Below, piece by piece: positions 26,791 to 35,214 of a stretch of 64,000 nt of DNA. The position numbers and the translations under genes are program-made. A model generated the notes under the pieces. That model was not told the DNA's origin and did not search any database. It saw only the letters and a program-made list of their open reading frames with translations. Each line of letters begins with the position of its first letter. Positions within the stretch are counted from its first letter, which is position 1. The DNA is from Ferrimonas sediminum (GTDB taxonomy: Bacteria; Pseudomonadota; Gammaproteobacteria; Enterobacterales; Shewanellaceae). The stretch spans positions 62,001 through 126,000 of the forward strand of contig NZ_FNEM01000011.1 in the NCBI RefSeq assembly GCF_900100175.1, in the 5' to 3' direction.

Positions 26791-27579
26791 TCAATCCTCG
26801 CAGGCACCGAGCAGTTGCTGATAACGGCTCAGCCAGGTCTGCAGCTGGGCCAGATCGCCCCCCTGCTCCATGGCTTGCCGGCACCAGTCGATGCTGGTGG
26901 CCAGGTACAGGCGACGGGCGGAGGCCAGCGCCCGATACTCGGCGTCATTGAGCGTAAGACCCAACGCGGCGTAATACCCCTTCAGCACCAAACTCCCGAC
27001 CTCGGCGCCCCACTCCACGTCGAGACAAGCCAGATCCCACAGCGGGTGGCCCCAGCCGGCGTATTCAAAATCGATGAGTCGCAGTGCGCCGTGCCGACAC
27101 AGCCAGTTACCCCGGCCGGGATCGTGATGGCACAGACCGGCGGACAAGGCGCTGGCGAGCAGCTGGGCCTGCCACTGCTTTGCCGCTGGCCAGCGCTCTG
27201 AACACAGGTTGGCGGCGTAGTCCCAGGGCGCCGGCGCGGCGGGCAGGCGGTGAAACGCCAGCAGCACCGATATCGCCTCACTCGGGGGCAGTGTGTCGGC
27301 TGCCTGTCCCCAGCGCCGCATGACACAGAAGCGATGGGCCGGATCCCAGTGGATCAGCTCCGGCGCCAGCCGCTGTTGACACGCCAGGTGCCATAGCGCC
27401 GCTTCGCGACCACGATCGACGCCCATTGTGGCCCAGGTATCATGAACCCGCATCAGGGTCTCCTGCGCCGGGCCGATGACCTCGAACAGTCCGTTGGCAC
27501 TGCCGCGATCAAAGGGGCGCAGGCTGAAGTGCTCATAGCCCTTGAGTCGATGGAGCAGGGTTTCAGGCCGCAACGGCAT
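26791..27579 (-). CDS. Thiamine kinase-like phosphotransferase (APH fold)
   Basis: 262 aa from the ATG at 27579, which overlaps the end of the transporter gene; a GTG at 27600 is possible. Kinase motifs: LCHHDPGRGNWL (catalytic loop with Asp and Asn) and LIDFEYAGWGHPLWDLA (metal-binding DFE). The order is that of aminoglycoside/choline kinases, including ThiK. As last gene of a TPP-riboswitch operon with a receptor and a PnuT-like carrier, it is best read as a thiamine kinase that traps imported vitamin. The gene call is firm, the substrate inferred from context. Confidence 0.82.
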   Translation of the reverse strand: MPLRPETLLHRLKGYEHFSLRPFDRGSANGLFEVIGPAQETLMRVHDTWATMGVDRGREAALWHLACQQRLAPELIHWDPAHRFCVMRRWGQAADTLPPSEAISVLLAFHRLPAAPAPWDYAANLCSERWPAAKQWQAQLLASALSAGLCHHDPGRGNWLCRHGALRLIDFEYAGWGHPLWDLACLDVEWGAEVGSLVLKGYYAALGLTLNDAEYRALASARRLYLATSIDWCRQAMEQGGDLAQLQTWLSRYQQLLGACED

Positions 27580-28180
27580 TGCCCTGAGTGCGGTAGGCAC
27601 TGCGCCAACTGAAATAGCTGGCCAGCGCCAAACCGACGTAGATCACAAACAGGCCACTGGTCAGAACCAACCCCTTACTCATGTACAGATAGATGGACAC
27701 CAGATCGATCACCACCCAATAGAGCCAGTTTTCCACCACCTTGCGTGCGGTCATCACCGTACCCACCACCGCAAAACAGGTGGTGGCGGAATCCAGATAA
27801 GCCAGATCCGCATGGGTGTAGTTGTCCATCACGTAGCCCAGTCCCAGCGCCGTCAGCGCCGTCAGCCCAATTAGCCGTACATGGGTGCTGGCCGACCAGG
27901 TCTGGTAGCTCAGTCCATCGCCGCGGCCGCCGTAGCGCCACTGCCAGAATCCGTACAACGCCATCAACAGGTAGTAGCCGTTAAGCACCGACTCCATCAG
28001 CAGCGACACCTCCCAAAACAGGACGGTGTAGATCAGGGTGCTGAAAAACGCCGCCGGCCAGCACCACAGGCTACCGCGCATGGCAAACAGCAGGTACGCC
28101 AGGGCCAGCACGACGGCCAGCCCCTCCCACAGGTTCATGGCACTGGCCTGAGCCAGTGCCTCGGTCAGGGCATCACTCAC
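27563..28180 (-). CDS. PnuC/PnuT-family vitamin transporter
   Basis: 205 aa from the GTG at 28180, which overlaps the upstream stop; the ATG at 28138 is an alternative, and neither start has a strong RBS. About seven membrane segments with the PnuC pattern: WEGLAVVLALAYLLFA, LWCWPAAFFSTLIYTVLFW, NGYYLLMALYGFWQWRYGG and ENWLYWVVIDLVSIYLYMSKGL. PnuC carriers pass unphosphorylated vitamins by facilitated diffusion, and the downstream kinase provides trapping. The riboswitch and MTH1187-like neighbour indicate thiamine (PnuT) and not nicotinamide riboside. Confidence 0.88.
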   Translation of the reverse strand: MSDALTEALAQASAMNLWEGLAVVLALAYLLFAMRGSLWCWPAAFFSTLIYTVLFWEVSLLMESVLNGYYLLMALYGFWQWRYGGRGDGLSYQTWSASTHVRLIGLTALTALGLGYVMDNYTHADLAYLDSATTCFAVVGTVMTARKVVENWLYWVVIDLVSIYLYMSKGLVLTSGLFVIYVGLALASYFSWRSAYRTQGNAVAA

Positions 28181-28433
28181 TGTGGTCAAGGTCAACACCA
28201 CCAGGAATGAATTTGCACACAAAGACCCCTTTGCCCCACTGCTCATGGGCCGCCTTCATCTCGGTGGCCAGCAGCGCCATCACGGTGTCGTAATCGCCGC
28301 CAATCTGGGTACTCATGGCGTTGGTTTTACGCTGAATCTCGGGATAGGAATCCATGCGGGCGATGAACCACTGAATCGGCGCCAGATAGTTATCCTGAAG
28401 CGGATACAGGCTGATCTCTACTGACAACTGCAT
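28173..28433 (-). CDS. MTH1187/YkoF-like thiamine-binding protein
   Basis: 86 aa from the ATG at 28433, with AAGGAG 6 nt upstream (the RBS overlaps the receptor gene's stop). Ferredoxin-like fold signature: LSVEISLYPLQDNYLAPIQWFI, then a VMALLATEMKAAHE helix and VFVCKFIPGGVD strand, as in the small MTH1187/YkoF proteins that bind thiamine or its HMP part. Probably a cytosolic or shuttle binding component of the thiamine operon. One such short protein is usual in TPP-regulated uptake loci. Confidence 0.8.
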   Translation of the reverse strand: MQLSVEISLYPLQDNYLAPIQWFIARMDSYPEIQRKTNAMSTQIGGDYDTVMALLATEMKAAHEQWGKGVFVCKFIPGGVDLDHSE

Positions 28434-28443
28434 TGCCAACTCC

Positions 28444-30564
28444 TTAGAAATAGTCGTAGTTGAAGGTCACGCCGAACTGCTGAGGATCGCCGTAACGGAT
28501 GTACTGCTTATCAACCCACCCCTGATCCGGCTCGTTACCGAAGTAGAAGCCGCGCACACCGTATTTCTCATCGGTAAGGTTACGCCCCCACAGGTACAGC
28601 GACCAGCTGTTGGCTTCATAGCCGATTTTGGCATCCAGCACCTGGTAGGGGTCGGACACCGAGTCGTTGCTGTCGGAGTAGTAGAATTCATCTTTACCCG
28701 ACAGGTTCACATTGGCAAACCAGCCCTGATCGTGGCGATAGGTGGCGCCAACGGCAAACTGGTAGTTGGGCGCATGGGCCAGCTCGCGGCCGCTGAGATC
28801 CCGGAAGCTGTCCTCGCCGAGCTGCAGCACGTAATCACCGTACTCGGTTTCCAGCCAACCCACGCTGCCGTGCAGCTGCAGCGCCTCGGTCACCTGGTAG
28901 TTCAGCTCCAGTTCGGCGCCGTAGTTGTTCGAGTCGGTGGCATTGCTGGTGTACAGCACAAAATCACCACTGCCCGGCTCCTGAACCGACGCCTCCACCT
29001 GTTGATCCTGGCGATCCATGTAGAACAACGCCAGTGCCGAGGTCAGCGCGCCGTCCAGCCAGTGGCTTTTCAGCCCGACCTCGTAGTTGTACAGGGTCTC
29101 GGTGTCGTACTGGGTTTTGTCGGACAAGAATTTCGGCAGCCCCATGTTGAAACCGCCCGCCTTGTAGCCCCGGGCAATGCGGACATAGCCGTTGTGATTC
29201 TCATTGAACTGATAACTGGCAGACAGGTGACCGCCCCACATCGATTCGTCGGTGTCGAAGGCTTCCCCGGTGCTGTCGCGGTAGCTGGCATCACGCTGCT
29301 CCAGACGCAGACCGGCGGACAGGGTCCAGCGCCCCAGACTGCTGTCCAGCTGGCCAAACACCGCCTGACTGTCGGCGTCGTAATCGGAGCTTTGATCCGA
29401 GAAGTAGCTGCCGCTGGCGTCATAGGCTTCGGTAATGGCCAGGTAGTTGGCCTCCTCCAGGGTGTTGGCGTAAACCCCCACCAACCAGTCGGTGGTGCCG
29501 CCGAAGATGCGCCCCGCTTCCCGGGAACTGAGCCGCAGCTCCTGGCTGAGGGTATCCCGCTTCAGCGCCTTGCTCCAGTTGTAGACATAGACACAAGGCT
29601 CGCCATAACAGGTGCGATCGGCCCAATAGTCATCATTGGCCCAGTCGCCGTCATAGGCGTGGGTGGCGTGGGTGTTGCTCCAACTGGTAATGGCCCGCAG
29701 CGCCAGGGCGTCATTGATGTCGTAGTTCAGGTTCAGCGACGCGCCGTTGGTGCGCTGAGAGTCCTCCCCCGGGTTGTCGGTAATGGTGTCAAAACCGTTG
29801 TTGTCCAGGGTCCAGGCGTCGTAGCCGTTGTCCAGATCCGCGTGCAGGAAGGTCAATTTTGCCTGCAGCCGGTCGGTGGGTTGCCACAACAACTTGGTTC
29901 TCAGGGTCAGCTCATCCCGGGCGTTGGTGTCCTCCCGCCCCAGGTAGAGATTGTCACGAAAGCCGTCCTGCTGGTTGGAGTGCACCATCACCCGGTAGTT
30001 GAGAGTGTCGGTGGCCGCGCCGGAGACGTAGCCGCCATAAGTCTGCTGATTGTCCTCGGCCAGGGTGGCGGTCAGGCCAGACTCAAATTCGTCGCTGGGA
30101 TCCATGCTTTTCACATAGATAAGCCCCGCCAGGGCGTTGGCACCGTACTGGGTGCCCTGAGGCCCGCGAAGCACCTCCACCTGCTGCAGGTCATACAAGC
30201 TGGCGGCCATACCCAGGCCGGACAGATCGATGTCGTCCACAATAAAGCCAACCGAGCTGTTGGGCGCGCCCTTGTAATCCTCCTGCTCTCCCACACCTCG
30301 AATCTGGAAGTAGCGGGGACGGGAGGTGGCGCCCGACCAGTTCAGGTTCGGAATCGAGTCCAGGATCTGTTCGAAGTGTTCTCCGCCTTCATCTTTAATG
30401 GCCTGGCTGTCGACCACGGTGGCCGAGCCGGGCAACTGCTCCAGCTCGATGTTGCGAAGATCGGCGTTAACGGTGATGGTTTCGATCTCTTGGGCGTGAA
30501 CCGCAAAGGAGACCGCAAGGGCAATCAGGGAAACTTTGGTACGCATGACTTTTAGACGTCTCAT
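28444..30564 (-). CDS. TonB-dependent outer membrane receptor, thiamine-regulated
   Basis: 706 aa. Signal peptide from MRTKVSLIALAVSFAVHA (the ATG at 30546 may be the true start), then a TonB-box-like ETITVNAD, a plug domain (LPGSATVVDSQAIKDEGGEHF; QVEVLRGPQGTQYGANALAGLI) and a 22-strand barrel ending in an aromatic residue (FNYDYF). It resembles FecA/CirA-type receptors, but a TPP riboswitch lies in its leader and vitamin genes follow at once, so the substrate is probably thiamine or a derivative. It is the first gene of the operon. Confidence 0.9.
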   Translation of the reverse strand: MRRLKVMRTKVSLIALAVSFAVHAQEIETITVNADLRNIELEQLPGSATVVDSQAIKDEGGEHFEQILDSIPNLNWSGATSRPRYFQIRGVGEQEDYKGAPNSSVGFIVDDIDLSGLGMAASLYDLQQVEVLRGPQGTQYGANALAGLIYVKSMDPSDEFESGLTATLAEDNQQTYGGYVSGAATDTLNYRVMVHSNQQDGFRDNLYLGREDTNARDELTLRTKLLWQPTDRLQAKLTFLHADLDNGYDAWTLDNNGFDTITDNPGEDSQRTNGASLNLNYDINDALALRAITSWSNTHATHAYDGDWANDDYWADRTCYGEPCVYVYNWSKALKRDTLSQELRLSSREAGRIFGGTTDWLVGVYANTLEEANYLAITEAYDASGSYFSDQSSDYDADSQAVFGQLDSSLGRWTLSAGLRLEQRDASYRDSTGEAFDTDESMWGGHLSASYQFNENHNGYVRIARGYKAGGFNMGLPKFLSDKTQYDTETLYNYEVGLKSHWLDGALTSALALFYMDRQDQQVEASVQEPGSGDFVLYTSNATDSNNYGAELELNYQVTEALQLHGSVGWLETEYGDYVLQLGEDSFRDLSGRELAHAPNYQFAVGATYRHDQGWFANVNLSGKDEFYYSDSNDSVSDPYQVLDAKIGYEANSWSLYLWGRNLTDEKYGVRGFYFGNEPDQGWVDKQYIRYGDPQQFGVTFNYDYF

Positions 30565-30609
30565 TAAAACTAAAAGGGATACGACCGGATTTTGGGCAGG
30601 GATATCAAA

Positions 30610-30705
30610 GGTTAGACCTTTCCTACGCCGGTATTATCCGGATCAGGTTCGCGGGTTCTCCAGTTGGAATCTCAGTATCTGTCGTGATACACCCCGAGGC
30701 AGCGA
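30610..30705 (-). promoter_or_regulatory. TPP riboswitch (THI element)
   Basis: Read on the minus strand: CGGGGTGT (30698-30691 region), then CTGAGA, then GAACCTGATCCGGATAATACC and GCGTAGGAAAGG. These are the conserved THI-box blocks in the right order (GGGGTG, CTGAGA, ACCTGATCTGGATAATGCCAG, CGTAGGGAA), with single-base changes. It lies 45 bp or so upstream of the receptor start. An AAAGG-TCTAA-CCTTT hairpin follows and may be part of the expression platform. TPP binding should shut off the receptor, binding protein, transporter and kinase genes. Confidence 0.93.
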
Positions 30706-30989
30706 CCAGTATATCAGAGTTGTAACAACAGCGAACTCTGAATCGAGCCTGAACCAACTTTACGACCAATAATTCACCACATCATGGCCTAATAACGATA
30801 GCCGGTGACGAAACTGATCCGTTTCAACATTGTAAAATTCGCGATTTTTGCATAGCTTGAAACTTACCGAAACAGTACAGGCACAGAAGCCGGATGCTGC
30901 AAAGCGCGCTCAATACAGGAGTCTGAGCCCAGATGGATTGCCGCCCCAGGCCATAAGCCTGAGTCCAAAAGAAAAAGGAACATCTGCAG

Positions 30990-32135
30990 ATGAAGATAGG
31001 GATTGTCTGTCACCCCAGTATCGGGGGATCCGGGTTGGTGGCTACCGAATTGGGACATGAATTGGCCCGCCTCGGCCATGAGGTGCACTTCATCTCCAGC
31101 GCCCCCCCGTTCAAACTCAGTCGCAACCAACCCAATGTGCATTTTCATCTGGTTGAGGCCATCCACTACCCCCTGTTTCAGGATCCTCTCTATACCTTTG
31201 CGTTAACCGCCAAGATCGTCGAGGTCGTCAACCAGTACCAGCTGCACGTGGTGCACGCCCACTACTCCATCCCCCACTCCCTGTGCGCCTACCTGGCCAG
31301 CGAAATTACTCGCAGGCCGTTTCCGGTCGTCACCACCATTCACGGCACCGATGTCACACTGATCGGCCAGGATCGACCCCTTTACCCCCTGAATCAGTTC
31401 AGTATCAACCGCAGCACCTGTGTCACCACCGTCTCGAACTTCCAGCGGCACTACATCCAGCGCCATTTCCAGGTCGACACCCCCATCGAAGTCATCCACA
31501 ACTTTATCGACCTGCATCAATTCCGTCCGGACAACCCCGAAGTCGTGCCCCGGGCGACCCTGGCCGCGGATGATGAAAAAATTGTCATGCACCTGTCCAA
31601 CTTTCGTCCGGTAAAAAACACCCAGGCGGTGATCAGTGCCTTTGCTGGCCTAAACAATGCCGTTTCTGCCCGGCTGGTGTTGCTTGGCAGCGGCCCCTGT
31701 CTGGAGGCTTGTCAAATTCAATGCCATCAACTGGGGATCAGCGACAGAGTCAGCTTTATCGGCGATATCCGCAACGTCGAACACTATTTGCCCCTCGCCA
31801 ACTGCGTAATTCAGCCCAGTTACCGGGAGTCCTTCTGCATGGCGTTACTGGAAGCCATGGCCTGCGGTGTACCCACGGTCAGCAGTGATGTGGATGGCAT
31901 CCCCGAAGTCGTCGAGCATGGGGTCAGCGGTTACATGGCCCCCGCCGACGACATTGAGGCCCACAGCCGCCACCTGCTGGCGATACTCACCAATCCGCAG
32001 CGCCAGCATCAATTCGGCCAGGCGGGACGCCACCGTGCCGCCGAACGTTTCAATCCCGCCGAAAAAGCCGAACGGTATCTACACTGTTACCGTCAGGCCA
32101 TCGCCACTTGCTCCGCTAAAACAGGAAGCCGCTAA
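30990..32135 (+). CDS. bshA: BshA-type glycosyltransferase (GlcNAc-malate synthase family)
   Basis: 381 aa GT4-family enzyme very like BshA, which joins GlcNAc to L-malate in bacillithiol synthesis. Seen: MKIGIVCHPSIGGSGLVATE, GHEVHFISSAPPFKLS, YPLFQDPLY, VVHAHYSIPHSLCAYLA and TTIHGTDVTLIGQD, then C-terminal ESFCMALLEAMACGVPTVSS with the EX7E-type glutamates. AAGGAA is 9 nt before the ATG. BshB and BshC are not in the window, and bacillithiol is not expected in gammaproteobacteria, so the real acceptor may differ. It stops 3 bp before the symporter fusion gene. Confidence 0.82.
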   Translation: MKIGIVCHPSIGGSGLVATELGHELARLGHEVHFISSAPPFKLSRNQPNVHFHLVEAIHYPLFQDPLYTFALTAKIVEVVNQYQLHVVHAHYSIPHSLCAYLASEITRRPFPVVTTIHGTDVTLIGQDRPLYPLNQFSINRSTCVTTVSNFQRHYIQRHFQVDTPIEVIHNFIDLHQFRPDNPEVVPRATLAADDEKIVMHLSNFRPVKNTQAVISAFAGLNNAVSARLVLLGSGPCLEACQIQCHQLGISDRVSFIGDIRNVEHYLPLANCVIQPSYRESFCMALLEAMACGVPTVSSDVDGIPEVVEHGVSGYMAPADDIEAHSRHLLAILTNPQRQHQFGQAGRHRAAERFNPAEKAERYLHCYRQAIATCSAKTGSR

Positions 32136-32138
32136 GTT

Positions 32139-34325
32139 ATGACTACTGCCACTGCCCAGGCGCCTAAAGCCGGAATGAGCATGTCGACCCTGGTGTTACT
32201 GTCGTTTGCCGCAGGCATTGGTGCCGGACTGTTCTTTGGCGAAACCCTGGCCTGGATGGCCTTCATCGGCGATGCCTTCGTCAAGCTGCTGCAGATGACC
32301 ATCATTCCCTACATTATGGTGTCGCTGATCTCCAGCCTTGGCAATCTGTCCTACCATCAGGCCCGCAGCCTGGCGATGCATGTGGGAAAACTGATGCTGG
32401 TGATCTGGGCCCTGGGACTGGTGACCATGTACCTGGTACGCTTTACCTTTCCCCAATGGCAGGCGGGCGACTTTTTCAGCTTGTCGGTGTTACAGGATCC
32501 CCAGGCCATCAGCCTGATGGATCTCTACATCCCCGCTAACCCGTTCTTTTCCATGTCCAACAGCTACATCCCCGCCATTGTGCTGTTTTGTGTCGCCACT
32601 GGCATCGCCCTGATCGCCATCGATGATAAAGAGGCACTATTAAAACCGATGCAACTGCTGGGAGAAGCGTTCAATAGGGTGACCCAGTACATCGTTAAAT
32701 TGATGCCGGTGGGGATCTTCGCCATGACCGCCTCCACGGCCGGAACCATGGATATCGACGAATTTCAGCGCCTGCAGGTCTATTTTGCCGCCCATGTTGT
32801 GATGACACTGATCCTCACCTACTGGGTGCTGCCGGCCATTCTGGCGGTAATGACGCCATTTTCTTACCGGGACATCGCCGGCATCGCCAAAGACGCGATG
32901 ATCACCGCCTTTGCCGCCGGAAACATCTTCATCATTCTGCCGCTGCTGATTGAGCGAACCAAACAGCTGTTCCGAAAATACAACATCGGCAATGACGAAA
33001 CCGACGATTACGCCAATGTCATCATTCCGGTGGTATTCAGTTTTCCTAATCTGGGAAAACTGCTCACTCTGGTGTTTGTGCTGTTTGCCGCCTGGTTTGC
33101 TGGCAGCGACCTGGATTTTGCCACCTATCTGCCGATGGCTATCAACGGCCTGATCAGCCTGTTTGGCAGCGTCTACCTGACGGTACCCATGCTGCTCGAC
33201 TCGCTGGAACTGCCCTCGGATCTGTTTCAGCTGTACATGGTCTCCAGCCTGTTCACCAGCCGATTTACCTCATTGTTGGCCGCCATGAACCTGTTCATTC
33301 TGGCGGTCGGCGGTACTGCCATGCTCTCTGGCCACGCTCGCCTCAACCCGGTGCGGCTGATGATCTACGCCGGCTTAACCCCTGTGGTTCTTGGGGCCGT
33401 ACTGCTGGTTACCGCGGCCGCCCTGGATAAGGCGGTAAACACCGACTACGTCATGGACGAAGTGGTGGCCCAGATGCGATCGGCCCAAAGCCTGCCGGAA
33501 GAGGTGAAAAACTACCAGCCGGAGCAACTGGATCCGACCTCGGCGCCGCGAACTCTGGATCAGATAAAAGCCAGTGGCGTACTGAAAATCGGCTACAACC
33601 CGCTACAGGTGCCCTTTTCGTTCTACAACGCCAATAACGAGTTGGTGGGGCTGGACATCGAAATGATGAAAAAACTGGCCTCCGAGATGCAGTTGGACAT
33701 CGCCTTTATTCCCTACTCATCGACCTCGGTGCTGGACAACATCAATAACGGCACTTTTGATATCGTGGTCTCCGGGCTGCAAATGACCACCAACCGCATC
33801 CAGTATGTGGGCTTCACCAACCCGGTGCTGACCCTGCATTACGCCTTCGTGGTCAAAGACTACCGCGCCGACGAGTTTGACACCGATGAACTGATCCGCC
33901 GCGCCGGCCGCCTCAGGGTCGCCTCGGTGGGCAACTATGACATCATTCCGGCACTGGAGAGGAAATTTCCCAACCTGGTGTTTGAGCGCATCGAGTCGGA
34001 TCTTCTGTTCTTTAAAGATGATGGCCAGAATTTCGACGCGCTGCTGATCAGCCTGGAAGCCGGCACCACCTGGACCATGCTCTATCCCAGCTACACCACC
34101 CTGTACAACCGGGAGGAGGTCAAATCTTTCCCGGTCGCCTATGTGGTTGCCCGCAACAACATCGAGTTGCAACTGTTCCTCAACAGCTGGTTGGAGATGC
34201 AACAGGCGTCCGGCTACGTCGACACCCTCTACAACTACTGGATTCTGGGGCAGAACGCCAAGCCGAAACAGCCGCGCTGGTCGGTACTCAAAGACGTACT
34301 GGGCTGGGTGGAACCGTCGCCATAA
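32139..34325 (+). CDS. Dicarboxylate symporter fused to a family-3 solute-binding domain
   Basis: 728 aa. Residues 10-435 are an SDF (GltP/DctA) transporter: KLLQMTIIPYIMVSLISSLG, a membrane bundle with helical hairpins, and LYMVSSLFTSRFTSLLAAMN near 370. Residues about 465-710 form a PBP-II (SBP_bac_3) domain: IKASGVLKIGYNPLQVPFSFYN, ELVGLDIEMMKKLA, GTFDIVVSGLQMTTNR. The frame is continuous, so it is a true fusion. The binding domain follows a last membrane helix and should lie in the periplasm. It is likely an amino acid or dicarboxylate importer with tethered receptor, co-transcribed with bshA. Confidence 0.88.
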   Translation: MTTATAQAPKAGMSMSTLVLLSFAAGIGAGLFFGETLAWMAFIGDAFVKLLQMTIIPYIMVSLISSLGNLSYHQARSLAMHVGKLMLVIWALGLVTMYLVRFTFPQWQAGDFFSLSVLQDPQAISLMDLYIPANPFFSMSNSYIPAIVLFCVATGIALIAIDDKEALLKPMQLLGEAFNRVTQYIVKLMPVGIFAMTASTAGTMDIDEFQRLQVYFAAHVVMTLILTYWVLPAILAVMTPFSYRDIAGIAKDAMITAFAAGNIFIILPLLIERTKQLFRKYNIGNDETDDYANVIIPVVFSFPNLGKLLTLVFVLFAAWFAGSDLDFATYLPMAINGLISLFGSVYLTVPMLLDSLELPSDLFQLYMVSSLFTSRFTSLLAAMNLFILAVGGTAMLSGHARLNPVRLMIYAGLTPVVLGAVLLVTAAALDKAVNTDYVMDEVVAQMRSAQSLPEEVKNYQPEQLDPTSAPRTLDQIKASGVLKIGYNPLQVPFSFYNANNELVGLDIEMMKKLASEMQLDIAFIPYSSTSVLDNINNGTFDIVVSGLQMTTNRIQYVGFTNPVLTLHYAFVVKDYRADEFDTDELIRRAGRLRVASVGNYDIIPALERKFPNLVFERIESDLLFFKDDGQNFDALLISLEAGTTWTMLYPSYTTLYNREEVKSFPVAYVVARNNIELQLFLNSWLEMQQASGYVDTLYNYWILGQNAKPKQPRWSVLKDVLGWVEPSP

Positions 34326-34326
34326 A

Positions 34327-34359
34327 CAACACCGCCGCGACAAAGCGCGGCGGTGGTTG
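34327..34359. terminator. GC-rich hairpin after the symporter gene
   Basis: CCGCCGCG (34332-34339) pairs with CGCGGCGG (34346-34353), extended by CAAC/GTTG. It sits between convergent stops (34325 and 34377). The T-run is weak (GTTGTTT on the minus strand). Confidence 0.6.
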
Positions 34360-34376
34360 CAACGGGAGCGAAAGCC

Positions 34377-34769
34377 CTATTCGTCGACGATGCGCCGCAC
34401 AGCCACTTCAAACTCCACCGCCTCGCCAGTCAGGGCCAGTGCGCTGATCTGACGTCGCTCGCCGCCGGCCAGGTTCAGCTGCTGCCAGCCATCGGTGGCC
34501 GACTCCAGCGCTTTGCCGGTGGCATCGAAGAACACGAAACGGTACTGCAGATACAGATCGCCGGAGGCTTTGGAGGTCAGCTCGGCCCGTGCCTGCAGCC
34601 GACCACCGACCATGGCCCGATTCAAACCAGACAAGGACAGATCCCGCCCCAGGTTACGGTTGTTCACCTTCACTTCGGTGTCATTGGAGCGAGCCATCAG
34701 GCCTGAGGTGGTGGTGGTGCAGCCGGCCAATACCAGTGCAGATACGACTATCAGGGTCCATGGGCGCAT
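34377..34769 (-). CDS. YcfL-like lipoprotein (DUF1425)
   Basis: 130 aa with a signal peptide and lipobox LAGC (residues 14-17). The mature domain is an all-beta YcfL/DUF1425 fold: KVNNRNLGRDLSLSGLN, LQARAELTSKASGDLYLQYRFVFFDATG, WQQLNLAGGERRQISALA. In E. coli ycfL lies near lpoB, in the peptidoglycan synthase activator region; LpoB is not seen here. Outer membrane anchored; function unknown. AGGAGA precedes the ATG. Confidence 0.82.
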   Translation of the reverse strand: MRPWTLIVVSALVLAGCTTTTSGLMARSNDTEVKVNNRNLGRDLSLSGLNRAMVGGRLQARAELTSKASGDLYLQYRFVFFDATGKALESATDGWQQLNLAGGERRQISALALTGEAVEFEVAVRRIVDE

Positions 34770-34779
34770 CGACGATCTC

Positions 34780-35214
34780 CTAATCTATCAAAAAATGAGC
34801 ACGGGCAGTCGAGATAGGCTGCTTACGATTAGTCTGCCAACAGCTTACCGAAACATTGGCAACACGGCGACCCTGGCGGGTGATCTTACATTCAGCGTAG
34901 GTTTCTCTGGCGTAACCGGCACGCAGGTAATCGATAGAGAAGTCGACGATTTTAGGCACCCGGGAGGTGTGCAGCGCCACCATCAACTGTACCATGGCCG
35001 ACATCTCCATGAAGCCGGCAATCACGCCGCCATGCAGTGCCGGTAGCATCGGGTTGCCCATGTTGTCACCGCAATTCGGCAGACGGAAAACCAACTCCTC
35101 CCCCAACTGGTCACAGTTCATGCCCAGATGCCTGGCATAGGGAATGATGGCCAGCAACTCGGTGTAATCCCGATCGGCAATCGCCTGTTCAATAACCGGT
35201 TTAATGTCCACCAT
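34780..35214 (-). CDS. Hotdog-fold thioesterase (PaaI family) 2
   Basis: 144 aa single hotdog domain. GNPMLPALHGGVIAGFMEMSAMVQLM carries the HGG loop and the acidic catalytic residue (Glu), followed by DFSIDYLRAGYARETYAECKITRQGRRVANVSVSC. It should hydrolyse an acyl-CoA, substrate unknown. The ATG shares one base with the stop of the upstream paralogue (TAATG), so the two are coupled and may act as a heteromer. Confidence 0.87.
   Translation of the reverse strand: MVDIKPVIEQAIADRDYTELLAIIPYARHLGMNCDQLGEELVFRLPNCGDNMGNPMLPALHGGVIAGFMEMSAMVQLMVALHTSRVPKIVDFSIDYLRAGYARETYAECKITRQGRRVANVSVSCWQTNRKQPISTARAHFLID

Noticed and set aside
28732-30555. 607-codon open frame on the plus strand
   Set aside because: Antisense of the TonB receptor; repetitive VVVIG-type translation with no domain.
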